Shown here piece by piece: positions 1 through 9,175 of a stretch of DNA of 12,986 bases. The position numbers and the translations under genes were made by a program. The stretch is from Solirubrobacteraceae bacterium (GTDB lineage Bacteria > Actinomycetota > Thermoleophilia > Solirubrobacterales > Solirubrobacteraceae): the NCBI GenBank assembly GCA_025935735.1, contig JAICUS010000111.1, forward strand, positions 1 to 12,986, given 5' to 3'. How positions within the stretch are numbered: the stretch's first letter is position 1; every line of letters begins with the position of its first letter. A model generated the notes under the pieces. It was not told the DNA's origin and ran no database searches. It worked only from the letters and a program-made list of their open reading frames with translations.

Positions 1-1
1 G

Positions 2-148
2 CTCGGCACCTATCCCGCGCAGCGCCCGCTCGGCGTCGTCACCCGCGGCCGCCCGCGCGGCGCGCTCGCCCGCTTCCTGCGCTGGGCGGCCCACAGCCGC
101 AGCGCGCGGCGCGTGATCTCCAGCCGCTACGTGTACCGCGCCCCATAG
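2..148 (+). CDS. PstS-like phosphate/anion-binding protein, C-terminal end only
   Basis: Only the last 48 codons are inside the window, ending in TAG at 146-148; the start lies to the left. The visible tail has the pattern TYPAQRPL, then a short hydrophobic strand (GVVTRG), then a helix with ARFLRWA, followed by SARRVISSRYV. This resembles the closing part of periplasmic phosphate-binding (PBP/PstS) domains, where a 'YP-x-R-P-L' strand is followed by 'F-x-x-F' and a terminal helix near the end. If so, the protein binds phosphate or a similar anion outside the membrane. With so little visible, a PBP-like domain in another kind of secreted protein is equally possible. The next gene starts 75 bp downstream, behind its own putative control site, so they are probably separate transcription units. 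Confidence 0.55.
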   Translation, partial: LGTYPAQRPLGVVTRGRPRGALARFLRWAAHSRSARRVISSRYVYRAP

Positions 149-159
149 TCATCCGCCGC

Positions 160-178
160 GGGCGAAGTGCGTTCCCCC
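160..178 (+). promoter_or_regulatory. Putative palindromic operator, weaker copy (orphan sulfatase-tail gene)
   Basis: GGGCGA-AGTGCGT-TCCCCC: each arm differs at one position from GGGTGA-N7-TCACCC, and the 6-7-6 spacing is kept. It ends 45 bp before the ATG at 224. By itself it would not be convincing. It is listed because the better copies at 1475, 1740, 6776, 10925 and 11572 have the same geometry and a similar position. Confidence 0.35.
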
Positions 179-210
179 GCCGCCCCCGGATCATCGGCGC
201 CCGTAACCCC

Positions 211-216
211 AGGAGG
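211..216 (+). promoter_or_regulatory. Ribosome binding site for the 224 start
   Basis: AGGAGG lies 7 bases before the ATG at 224. It fixes the start there rather than at the in-frame ATG at 167, which would add 19 residues that do not match the sulfatase N-terminus. Confidence 0.8.
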
Positions 217-223
217 TGGCCGC

Positions 224-481
224 ATGGCGAAGCAGTTCAACGGAAGCATCGAGCTCGACATCGACGAGGAGCAGGTCGCCGAGCAGGAGATCCGCACGGT
301 GATGGGGCACTTCTCGCTGTGCGGCGAGGGGCTGTGCATCGGCTACGACAGCGGCGACGCGGTCTCCGGCGACCGCTTCGAGTTCAGCGGCGGCAGGATC
401 GTCAAGGTGGTGTTCGACGCGGCCGACGACGCCTACGTCGACGTCGAGCGGCACCTGGAGGCCGCCATGGCCCGCGACTGA
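224..481 (+). CDS. Small orphan protein resembling the joined N- and C-termini of a sulfatase
   Basis: This 85-aa cytosolic protein has no signal peptide or membrane segment. Its first dozen residues (MAKQFNGSIELDI) match the start of the sulfatase at 6841 (MPKEFRGHIELDV). From about residue 23 to the end it follows the sulfatase's last 65 or so residues: MGHFSLCGEGLCIG against LGNFTLCGDGLCVG, then DSGDAVSG against DSSDAVSG, then EFSGGRIVKV against EFKGGTILQV, and EAAMARD against AAALARE-like endings. The roughly 690-residue catalytic core is absent, including the Cys-x-Pro-x-Arg motif, so it cannot be a sulfatase. By inference it folds as the isolated beta-rich terminal module, which could bind a sulfatase subunit, act as a small ligand-binding protein, or descend from an internally deleted sulfatase gene. 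A strong ribosome binding site and intact reading frame argue that it is expressed. The function is unknown. Confidence 0.8.
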   Translation: MAKQFNGSIELDIDEEQVAEQEIRTVMGHFSLCGEGLCIGYDSGDAVSGDRFEFSGGRIVKVVFDAADDAYVDVERHLEAAMARD

Positions 482-491
482 GCGGATGTGC

Positions 492-516
492 GGCGGGCCG
501 CCCAGGCGGCCCCGCC
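492..516. terminator. GC-rich hairpin between two convergent genes
   Basis: GGCGGGCCGCC and GGCGGCCCCGCC pair over 11 base pairs with one bulged base and a two-base loop. The hairpin fills the gap between the stop of the orphan gene (481) and the stop of the universal stress gene (519) and could end transcription from both sides. No T-run follows, as is usual in high-GC actinobacteria, so a terminator is likely but not proven. Confidence 0.5.
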
Positions 517-518
517 CG

Positions 519-1451
519 CTATCGCGCCGTCGAGCGGGCGAGGAGGTCCTCGGTGGCGCCGGCGGCGGCGCGGGGGACGATCAGCACCGGGCAGACGGCG
601 CGCTCGGCCACCTCGCGGGAGACGCTGCCGAGGATCACCGCGCGGCGCGGGCCCTGCCCGCGGGAGCCGACGACCAGCAGGTCGACCGTGTGGGAGGCGT
701 CGATCAGCGCCCGGGCGGGGTCGTCCTCGAACAGGATGTCGGTCTCGGCGTCGACGCCGAGAGCGGCCACGGCCTCCTCGAACGCCGACCGCTCGCCCAG
801 CCCCTCGCGGCCGTGGGCGGCGGCGGCCGGATCGGCGTCGTGGTGCTGGCCGGCCAGCAGGCCGGGCGCGTTCTCGCCCGCGAACGCCGGGTCGAGCACG
901 GCGACCGCGCGCAGCTTGACGTCGCCGGCCCGGGCGATCGCCGCGGCGGCGCGCAGCGCCTCGCGGCCCTCGTCGGTCGGCACGTACGCGGCGCCCACGA
1001 CCCGGATGCCGCCGTCCGGCGGCCGGTGACCTTCGGGCACCACCGCGACGGGGCAGGTGCTCGCGTGGATGACGCGCTCCAGGGTCGAGCCCAGGATCGC
1101 CGCGCTCAGCGAGCGGCGGTGGCTCGGCTCGAGCACCATCAGGCGCGGCTGCAGCTCCGCCATCGCGCGCTCGAGGGCGCCGGCCTCGGTGCGCGCCTCG
1201 AACACCCGCACCTCGGCCTGCGCGCGGCGGCGGCGCAGGTCCTCGCGCAGGTGCTCGAGCACCTGCGGCGCGCTGGGGTCGTCGTCGATGGAGCCCGCGA
1301 GGGCGCCGACCATCGCGCCGCCCTTGCGCACGACGGCGACGACCAGCGGCGCGCCGGTCAGCCGGCTGGCCGCCAGGCCGAAGTCGAGGGGCTCGCGCCG
1401 GCCCGAGAGCGGGCTGAAGACGGCGACGACCGGAGGCTGCTCGGAAGACAT
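519..1451 (-). CDS. Universal stress protein with two UspA domains
   Basis: This 310-aa soluble protein has two Usp folds in tandem, about residues 6-140 and 148-295. The second keeps the ATP-binding pattern G-x2-G-x9-G-S exactly (G262, G265, G275, S276), followed by the typical VCPVLIVP strand. The first domain keeps only the last part (ILGS at 119-122, then TCPVAVVP) and lacks the two leading glycines, so probably only the second domain binds nucleotide. Tandem Usp proteins are typical of actinobacteria, where many belong to hypoxia, dormancy or general stress programmes. Translation starts at ATG 1451. There is no strong ribosome binding site, but a palindromic site (1475-1493) lies 23 bp upstream. 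It converges with the orphan gene across a hairpin. The family assignment is firm; the exact role is inferred. Confidence 0.93.
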   Translation of the reverse strand: MSSEQPPVVAVFSPLSGRREPLDFGLAASRLTGAPLVVAVVRKGGAMVGALAGSIDDDPSAPQVLEHLREDLRRRRAQAEVRVFEARTEAGALERAMAELQPRLMVLEPSHRRSLSAAILGSTLERVIHASTCPVAVVPEGHRPPDGGIRVVGAAYVPTDEGREALRAAAAIARAGDVKLRAVAVLDPAFAGENAPGLLAGQHHDADPAAAAHGREGLGERSAFEEAVAALGVDAETDILFEDDPARALIDASHTVDLLVVGSRGQGPRRAVILGSVSREVAERAVCPVLIVPRAAAGATEDLLARSTAR

Positions 1452-1474
1452 GGCGGCGAGTCTGGATCCGCGCC

Positions 1475-1493
1475 GAGTGAGCCCGCCTCACCC
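1475..1493 (-). promoter_or_regulatory. Putative palindromic operator upstream of the universal stress gene
   Basis: On the + strand it reads GAGTGA-GCCCGCC-TCACCC, one mismatch from GGGTGA-N7-TCACCC. The inner arms, GTGAG and CTCAC, are perfect inverted repeats. The site ends 23 bp before the ATG at 1451, a usual position for a core promoter or overlapping operator in a gene with a short leader. Confidence 0.55.
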
Positions 1494-1697
1494 GCCGCGG
1501 ATGAGGTCCTCGGGTACGTGGACGACGACCGTGCCGGCGAGGAAGTCCGGCAGCGCCAGCCGCGAGCGCAGCCGGGCGCGGACCAGCGCGCCGTCGGCGG
1601 CCAGGCGGCCCATGCCGGGCAGCCGCGCGGCGAGCCCGAGCGGGAGCCGCGCCCAGGCGACCGCGGCGGCGGCCAGCGCCAGGGCGGCGTCCTCGAC
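1488..1697 (-). pseudogene. Remnant of an unidentified gene without a start codon
   Basis: The minus-strand frame ending in TGA at 1488-1490 stays open back to a stop at 1773-1775. From about 1697 down it reads like real protein: VEDAALALAAAAVAW, an amphipathic arginine/leucine-rich helix, then ALPDFLAGTVVVHVPEDLIRGG. No ATG, GTG or TTG is in frame upstream; the only in-frame ATG lies far inside and would give a 41-aa product. The piece is therefore either the 3' end of a gene whose 5' half is lost or a very small gene with a non-standard start. I do not recognise the family. Its stop codon lies inside the palindrome upstream of the Usp gene. The rest of the 334-bp gap between Usp and GH15 (1452-1785) holds only the two putative operators. 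Confidence 0.35.
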
Positions 1698-1739
1698 GTG
1701 CGCGCGGTCGTCCGCGGCCCGCGATCCTCCCGCCGGCTG

Positions 1740-1758
1740 CGGTGACGGGGATTCACCC
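1740..1758 (+). promoter_or_regulatory. Putative palindromic operator upstream of the GH15 gene
   Basis: CGGTGA-CGGGGAT-TCACCC has GGTGA and TCACC as perfect inverted arms and one deviation from the 6-bp arms of the other copies. It ends 27 bp before the ATG at 1786. Confidence 0.55.
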
Positions 1759-1785
1759 CGCCCGGATGAGGCTTAGGATGGCGCG

Positions 1786-3660
<1,875 letters not shown>

Positions 3661-3665
3661 GGCGG

Positions 3666-6062
3666 TCAGCCGGTGACGCGCGGCCTCCTCGCCGCGCAGA
3701 CCACGATCGTCCGCTTGAGCGTGACCGCCGGCGTGGCCGCGCCGCGCCGGAAGCTGACCCGGACCGCCAGCCGGTGCGGCCCGGGCGCGAGCCGGCGGTG
3801 CAGCGGCGTCGCGCGGCGCTGCACCAGGCCCACCGTCCGGCGGCTGATCCGGCGCCCGCCGACGCGGACGTCGAGGATGTGCATCAGCCGGCCGGTCAGC
3901 CGTACCTGCGAGACGCGACGCACGCACGAGCCGGTGGCGGTGATGCCGGCCACGCCGGCCGAGCCGGCGTCGGGCGGGGTGGGCAGCGGCGGCATGATCG
4001 GCCGCGGCGGCGGGCCGGGTGCCGGCTGCGGCGCCGGCGGCCCGGGACCCGGCTCCGGCTGCGGCGGCAGCGGCGGGTCGGGCGGCACGTCGGGGCAGTT
4101 GAGCGTGGTCGCGATCGTCGACTCGTCGCTCACCGTGGTCCCGCCGGCGCTGCCGCTCGCGGTCGCGGTGTTCGAGACCACGCTGAGGACGCAGTCCGCG
4201 CCGGGCGCGGCCGTCCCGCGGTCGCATTCGTAGGTCCAGGTGTCGCCCGGGTCCAGCGTTCCCGGCGTGCCGTCGCCGCCGTTGGCGTCCGCCTTGCCCA
4301 CCAGCTTCGGAGCCCGGTCGCAGTCGGGGTCGGTGACCTTGACCGACGCGGCCGGCAGCGGGAGCGTCCCGCCGGGAGGAATGGTCACGGCGAAGGTGTA
4401 GTGCAGCGTGTCGCCGGCCGTGGCGAGCGCGGGCCCGGTCTTGACGATCGCGATCGCGGGCACGCCGTCGCGGACGTTGTAGAACGTGCAGGTGACCTGG
4501 TCGCCGGCGTGCACCACCAGGTCCGTGAACGCCGTCCCCGTGCGCGTGCGCCCCCGCGCGCGCGGCGTCGTGCGGCACGTGACGCTCGATGTGTAGTCGG
4601 CGGCGTCCGTGGGCGCGACCGCCGCCTCGCTGAAGCTGTACGTGCCCGGCCGCACCGCGGCCGTCCGGCTGTCGCCGTCGCCCGCCGCGGACACGACGGT
4701 GACGCCGTTGACGATGAGGTCGAAGCGGCCGGGATCGCCGGACGGGAACAGCTGCTTGCGCACGGTGAGCTGCGCCGGCACCCAGTCGCCGAAGTCCCTG
4801 TCCTGGGCGAACGGGGTCGCCGCCGCGTCGATCGGGCCCCAGCCGCAGCCGAACAGCCCGCCGCGCCCGTCGCCGAATCCGCCGGGGGTGCCGGCGTGCG
4901 GGAACGAGCATCTCCAGGCCGTGTCGGTCGCCCGCCGGCGCAGCTGCTGCAGCGTGGCCTCCCGCAGCGTGTAGGTCCCGTTCGGCGGCCGGATGTCGTC
5001 GAGGATGTAGTGCCCGTCCTCGTCGGTCTCGGTGAGCGGCTCGTCCGCGTCGTGGACCCCGTTGCCGTCGTAGTCGGCGAACACGAAGAAGCCCGGGACG
5101 CCCGGCTCGCCCGGGTCGCGCACGCCGTCGGCATTCAGGTCGAAGAACTTGGTTCCCGAGGCGGCGCAGGAGCGCACGATCAGCGGCCGCGGCGCGAGGT
5201 AGTCCTGCAGGTTCGCGCTCACGGAGTCAGACGAGCGCGAGTGCATCCAGATCGACCCGAAGGCCAGGCAGGGGTCGTGGAAGTCGGCGTCCACGAGCTT
5301 GCTGAGGTTCAGCGCCACCTCGCCGAACACGCGCGCGCCGGCGATCGTGCTCCCGGGCGCGTAGGACCCGGGCAGGCGGGAGGCGATCGGGCCGAGGTTC
5401 ACGGCGCCCTGCTCGGAGTTGGGGTCCACGCCGGTCGCCCGGGTCAGCTCGCCGCGCCGGGCGCAACCCGTGGCGGGGTCGGCCTCGGTGGTCCGCCAGC
5501 GCTCGAGCAGCACGTCGACGCCGTTGCCGTTGCCGTGGGCCTCGACGACCACCAGCAGGTCGCCGGTGCGCCGGCAGGGGATCTTCGCGCGGCCGTTGTC
5601 CCACAGCCGGCCGTCGCGGTTGAGCTCGAAGGCGACGAACGTGTCGCCGTTGCCGGTCGCACGCGTGAACGCGAGATACAGGAACGTGTCCGCGCCCGGC
5701 TGGTCGACGGCCGACCAGGCGTCGAGGATGTTCGCCTTGGCCGGCGACACGCCCCCGTCCTCTGTCGTGAAGTCCCAGGTGTAAGGCTCCTGCTCCTTGA
5801 GGCCGGAGACGAACGCCGTGTCGTGGTCGTTCGGATCCGGGTTGTGGACCGGCCGTCCGCCGGCCTGGAGCGTCTGCCAGTCGATGTAGCCGCCGCCGCC
5901 GTCGTCCTGGTCGCCGTCCCCGCCCTGGAAGGTGCTGCCGGGGAGCGGCGTCGACGACGTCGGCACGACCTGGCCGTGCGCGGCGGGCGCGAGCGCGGCC
6001 ATCGCCAGCAGCGCCGTCAGCCCGATCTGCGCCGCCTTACGCGAAGACGACAGACCAGTCAT
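3666..6062 (-). CDS. Secreted multidomain protein with SdrD-B-like, prealbumin-like and DUF11-type modules
   Basis: The 798-aa product starts with a signal peptide (SSSRK, a hydrophobic core, and a probable cut after AAHG near residue 30). Residues 60-300 form an N-terminal domain with NPDPNDHDTAF and EPYTWDF, as seen before SdrD-B repeats in other actinobacterial surface proteins. Residues 301-370 are one SdrD B-like (Cna-B-type) module with two acidic loops of calcium-binding type, DLNADGVRD and DYDGNGVHDADE. Residues 427-533 look like a prealbumin-type beta-domain and 534-656 like a DUF11 module (VKTGP...PGDTWTYEC). A proline-rich linker (658-698) leads to a basic beta-domain (712-798) with cysteines at 713 and 789. 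There is no LPxTG or membrane anchor, so it is probably released or bound non-covalently. No strong ribosome binding site is seen; the ATG at 6062 is chosen because it directly precedes the signal peptide. Confidence 0.85.
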   Translation of the reverse strand: MTGLSSSRKAAQIGLTALLAMAALAPAAHGQVVPTSSTPLPGSTFQGGDGDQDDGGGGYIDWQTLQAGGRPVHNPDPNDHDTAFVSGLKEQEPYTWDFTTEDGGVSPAKANILDAWSAVDQPGADTFLYLAFTRATGNGDTFVAFELNRDGRLWDNGRAKIPCRRTGDLLVVVEAHGNGNGVDVLLERWRTTEADPATGCARRGELTRATGVDPNSEQGAVNLGPIASRLPGSYAPGSTIAGARVFGEVALNLSKLVDADFHDPCLAFGSIWMHSRSSDSVSANLQDYLAPRPLIVRSCAASGTKFFDLNADGVRDPGEPGVPGFFVFADYDGNGVHDADEPLTETDEDGHYILDDIRPPNGTYTLREATLQQLRRRATDTAWRCSFPHAGTPGGFGDGRGGLFGCGWGPIDAAATPFAQDRDFGDWVPAQLTVRKQLFPSGDPGRFDLIVNGVTVVSAAGDGDSRTAAVRPGTYSFSEAAVAPTDAADYTSSVTCRTTPRARGRTRTGTAFTDLVVHAGDQVTCTFYNVRDGVPAIAIVKTGPALATAGDTLHYTFAVTIPPGGTLPLPAASVKVTDPDCDRAPKLVGKADANGGDGTPGTLDPGDTWTYECDRGTAAPGADCVLSVVSNTATASGSAGGTTVSDESTIATTLNCPDVPPDPPLPPQPEPGPGPPAPQPAPGPPPRPIMPPLPTPPDAGSAGVAGITATGSCVRRVSQVRLTGRLMHILDVRVGGRRISRRTVGLVQRRATPLHRRLAPGPHRLAVRVSFRRGAATPAVTLKRTIVVCAARRPRVTG

Positions 6063-6135
6063 CCCGGACGGAGATCACCGTGTTGCCGAGTGGTCATGTG
6101 TGGAGGCAGCCATGCCGTCACAGTGCGAGCGGGCG

Positions 6136-6154
6136 GGGTGAGGCGGCCTCGCTC
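6136..6154. promoter_or_regulatory. Putative palindromic operator, partly degenerate copy
   Basis: GGGTGA-GGCGGCC-TCGCTC has a perfect left arm, the 7-base spacer, and a right arm matching TCACCC at four of six positions. It lies between the secreted-protein start (6062, minus strand, 73 bp away) and the end of the DUF389 remnant (6166). That is farther from a start than all other copies, so its target is uncertain. The rest of the 103-bp gap shows no other clear signal. Confidence 0.35.
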
Positions 6155-6165
6155 TCGCGGGATGG

Positions 6166-6750
6166 TCAGCCGGCGACGTGGCCCACCGGCTCGCGCCGGC
6201 CGGCCACGCGGTTGACCACCACGGGCGTGCCGGACGGGATCGCCCGCCGCAGCCGCGAGGTCAGCTCGGCGTCGTGGGCGCCGCCGGACATGCCCTCGAC
6301 GGCCACCACGAGCGTGTCGCCGTCGAGGCGGACGAACAGCAGGCGCTCGCCGTTGCCCTGAGCCCAGGCCGAGCCGATTCGCTGCGCCGCCGCGCGCCAG
6401 TTGGAGGGCTGCACGGTGCGGTACGTGGCGATCGCCACGCCCGGCAGGATGTCGCCGATGTCACGGCGCGAGACCGCGAAGGACCCGGCCACGCCGGTGG
6501 TCGCCGCGGTCACCAGGTCGACGATGGTCGGCGAGGCCCGCCCGGTGATCTGCGAGTTGTACTCCGGCGCGTGCAGCTGGGGCAGGACCGCGGACAGGAC
6601 CGCGCCGATCGCGATGCCCACACCACGCCCGTCGTGGCGATCACCGCCGACAGCACGAGCAGCAGCCAGAACCGGCTCTGCTTGACGCCGGCATCCGCCG
6701 AGCAGGTAGACGGCATCGCGGATCTCGTCCGAAGTGCGCAGGCCCGGAGT
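6166..6750 (-). pseudogene. DUF389 family membrane protein, broken by a frameshift and deletions
   Basis: Pieces of one DUF389 protein appear in order on the minus strand but not in one frame. First comes DEIRDAVYLLG (around 6729), then in a frame shifted by one base GVKQSRFWLLLVLSAVIATTG (6690-6630), the typical first membrane helix. Back in the first frame follow IAIGAVLSAVLP, NSQITGRASPTIVDL and DIGDILPGVAIA. The conserved stretch expected after the first helix (a D-S-x-x-V-I-G-A-M-x-x-A-P-L-M type segment, some 50-60 residues) is missing. So is the L-V-P-P-L segment after GVAIA, where the sequence jumps to a soluble C-terminal tail (GERLLFVRLDGDTLVV) ending in TGA at 6166. The 5' end is also lost. 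At least one indel and two internal deletions make a functional transporter-like protein very unlikely. DUF389 proteins have no settled function. Confidence 0.75.
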
Positions 6751-6775
6751 CAGGCGGCGACCGTAGCCCGCTCGC

Positions 6776-6794
6776 GGGTGACGTCATCTCACCC
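6776..6794 (+). promoter_or_regulatory. Perfect palindromic operator upstream of the sulfatase gene
   Basis: GGGTGA-CGTCATC-TCACCC is a perfect 6-bp inverted repeat around a 7-base spacer, the best copy in the window. It ends 46 bp before the sulfatase ATG and lies between that gene and the 5' end of the divergent DUF389 remnant, so it may once have served both. Confidence 0.6.
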
Positions 6795-6840
6795 TCTCGG
6801 GACGATGCGGGGCGACCCCGTCGGTTGTCAGCTTCCGGCC

Positions 6841-9159
6841 ATGCCCAAGGAGTTCAGAGGCCACATCGAGCTCGATGTCCGCGACTCGACCCCCGACTGG
6901 TCGCCGTACACGCCGCCGAGCGCGCCGGAGGGCGCGCCGAACGTCCTGATCGTCCTCTATGACGACACGGGCCTGGCCGCCTGGGAGCCCTACGGCGGCC
7001 GCATCCGCATGCCCACGCTGCAGCGCCTGGCCGACAACGGCCTGACCTACACGCAGTGGCACACGACCTCGCTGTGCTCGCCCACGCGCTCGTGCTTCCT
7101 CACCGGGCGCAACCATCACCAGACCGGGTTCGCCTGCATCGTCGAGGGCGCGACCGGCTATCCCGGCTCCAACGCGCACCTCCCGCGCGAGACCGGCACG
7201 ATCGCCCAGGTGCTGCGGGCCAACGGCTACAACACCTACTGGATCGGCAAGGACCACAACGTCCCGCCCGAGGAGAACAACCCGAGCGGCTCGAAGTCCA
7301 ACTGGCCGCTCCAGCAGGGCTTCGACCGCTTCTACGGCTTCTTCGGCGGCGAGACCAACCAGTGGTATCCGACGCTGACCGAGGACAACCACGCCGTCGA
7401 GCAGCCCTATCCGCCCGAGGAGGGCTACCACCTCTCCAAGGACCTGGCCGACCAGGCCCTGCGGATCCTGCGCGATGGCCACTCCGCGGCGCCCTCACGC
7501 CCCTGGTTCATGTGGTTCTGCCCCGGCGCCAACCACGCGCCCCACCAGGTCGACCCGGCCTGGGCCGACAAGTACAAGGGCCAGTTCGACGACGGCTATG
7601 AGGCCTACCGCGAGTGGGTGCTCGGACGCATGATCGAGAAGGGAGTCATGCCGGCGGACACCGAGCTGACGCCGCTGAACCCGATGCCCGAGGGCACGTT
7701 CAGCCCCGTCGACACGGTGCGGCCCTGGGACTCGCTGTCCGCCGACGAGAAGCGGCTGTTCGCGCGCATGGCCGAGGTCTATGCGGGCTTCTCGGAGCAC
7801 ACCGACCACCAGGTCGGCCGGATCGTCGACTTCCTCGAGCAGACCGGGCAGCTCGAGAACACGCTGATCCTCTACTGCGCCGACAACGGCGCCTCCGGCG
7901 AGGGCGGCCCGGACGGGTCGGTCAACGAGAACAAGTTCTTCAACGGGTGGCCGGACGACATCGCCGAGAACCTCGAGCACCTGGATGACCTCGGGGGCCC
8001 CGACACGTACAACCACTACCCGACCGGCTGGGCGGCGGCGTTCTCGACCCCGTTCAAGATGTTCAAGCGCTACTCGTACGCGGGCGGGACGTGCGACCCG
8101 CTGGTCATCCACTGGCCCAAGGGGATCTCCGCCCGCGGCGAGATCCGCAGCCAGTACCACCACGTCACCGACATCTTCCCGACGATCCTCGACTGCTGCG
8201 GCGTCGAGATGCCGGACGCGATCGACGGGTACGAGCAGGTCCCGCTCGTCGGCACGTCGATGCGCTACACGTTCGCCGCCGACGGCCCGACACGGCGCGG
8301 CGGCCAGTACTACTGCATGCTCGGCACGCGCGGGATGTGGGAGGACGGCTGGAAGGTCGTCTCCGTCCACGGCCCGACCTCCGGGATCGGCGACTTCGAC
8401 TCCGACCGGTGGGAGCTCTACCACGTCGACGCGGACCGCTCCGAGGCCCGCGACCTGGCCGCCGAGCAGCCGGAGCGCGCCGAGGGGCTGGTCCAGCGCT
8501 GGCTCGAGGAGGCGCACAAGTTCGACGTGCTGCCGCTCGACGACCGCCTCCCCGTCGAGATCCTCCGCGAAGAGCGGCCGCAGGCCGAACCGCCGCGCGA
8601 GCGCTACGTCTACTTCCCCGACGCGGCCGAGGTGCCCGAGTCGGCCGCGGTGAACATCCGCAGCCGCTCCTACCGCCTGCTGGCGGAGGTCGAGATCACG
8701 AGCCCGGACGCCGAGGGCGTGATCTTCGCCCACGGGTCGCGCTTCGGTGGCCACGCCCTCTTCCTGCACGAGCGCAGGGCGCACTACGTCTACAACTTCC
8801 TCGGCATCGCGCCCGAGCAGCGCTTCGTGTCCGAGCGGCTGGAGCCCGGCCGCTACGTGCTGGGCGTCGAGTTCACGCGCGAGTCGGCCGGCGAGCACGG
8901 CGAGTCGCACGGGACGACGCGGCTCTACGTCGGCGACGAGGTCGTGGCCGAGGGCCCGATGCGGACGCAGCTCGGGAACTTCACGCTGTGCGGCGACGGC
9001 CTGTGCGTCGGCCGCGACTCCAGCGACGCGGTCAGCGGCCTCTACCGCGCGCCGGCGGAGTTCAAGGGCGGCACGATCCTGCAGGTCGAGGTGAGCGTCG
9101 GCGACGACCAGTACCTCGACCTGGAGAAGGAGGCGATCGCCGCGCTCGCGCGGGAGTGA
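6841..9159 (+). CDS. Cytosolic type I (formylglycine) sulfatase, arylsulfatase family
   Basis: This 772-aa enzyme hydrolyses sulfate esters. The active-site signature C79-S-P-T-R83 supplies the cysteine converted to formylglycine. By comparison with known arylsulfatases, the other active-site residues are D41-D42 and D348-N349 (metal), K137 and H139 (in GKDH, the GKxH motif), H232, and a lysine near 406-409. The catalytic domain spans about 33-560. A C-terminal beta-rich extension (about 575-772) ends in the module also found alone at 224-481. There is no signal peptide, unlike many periplasmic sulfatases but like mycobacterial-type relatives that begin with the same ELDVRDS strand, so the substrate must be inside the cell. 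The frame is open far upstream, but homology begins at this ATG. No ribosome binding site is evident. The formylglycine-generating enzyme is not in the window. The natural substrate is unknown. Confidence 0.95.
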   Translation: MPKEFRGHIELDVRDSTPDWSPYTPPSAPEGAPNVLIVLYDDTGLAAWEPYGGRIRMPTLQRLADNGLTYTQWHTTSLCSPTRSCFLTGRNHHQTGFACIVEGATGYPGSNAHLPRETGTIAQVLRANGYNTYWIGKDHNVPPEENNPSGSKSNWPLQQGFDRFYGFFGGETNQWYPTLTEDNHAVEQPYPPEEGYHLSKDLADQALRILRDGHSAAPSRPWFMWFCPGANHAPHQVDPAWADKYKGQFDDGYEAYREWVLGRMIEKGVMPADTELTPLNPMPEGTFSPVDTVRPWDSLSADEKRLFARMAEVYAGFSEHTDHQVGRIVDFLEQTGQLENTLILYCADNGASGEGGPDGSVNENKFFNGWPDDIAENLEHLDDLGGPDTYNHYPTGWAAAFSTPFKMFKRYSYAGGTCDPLVIHWPKGISARGEIRSQYHHVTDIFPTILDCCGVEMPDAIDGYEQVPLVGTSMRYTFAADGPTRRGGQYYCMLGTRGMWEDGWKVVSVHGPTSGIGDFDSDRWELYHVDADRSEARDLAAEQPERAEGLVQRWLEEAHKFDVLPLDDRLPVEILREERPQAEPPRERYVYFPDAAEVPESAAVNIRSRSYRLLAEVEITSPDAEGVIFAHGSRFGGHALFLHERRAHYVYNFLGIAPEQRFVSERLEPGRYVLGVEFTRESAGEHGESHGTTRLYVGDEVVAEGPMRTQLGNFTLCGDGLCVGRDSSDAVSGLYRAPAEFKGGTILQVEVSVGDDQYLDLEKEAIAALARE

Positions 9160-9175
9160 GCCCACCACGTGATCG

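Noticed and set aside
3661..3665. Terminator between the GH15 and secreted-protein genes
   Set aside because: The stops are only five bases apart and no hairpin of note is visible there.
3992..4100. Repetitive-looking Gly/Pro-coding DNA
   Set aside because: This is the proline-rich linker of the secreted protein, not a tandem repeat array or CRISPR.
6776..6794. Interpretation of the palindrome as a classical CRP site
   Set aside because: CRP-type sites have six bases between GTGA and TCAC; every copy here has seven, so a plain CRP assignment is not justified.
6178..6840. Upstream extension of the sulfatase by about 220 codons
   Set aside because: The added part is antisense to the DUF389 remnant and crosses the operator; similarity to sulfatases begins at 6841.
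7495..9168. Long minus-strand frame opposite the sulfatase
   Set aside because: Mirror of the sulfatase codon bias; no recognisable protein features.
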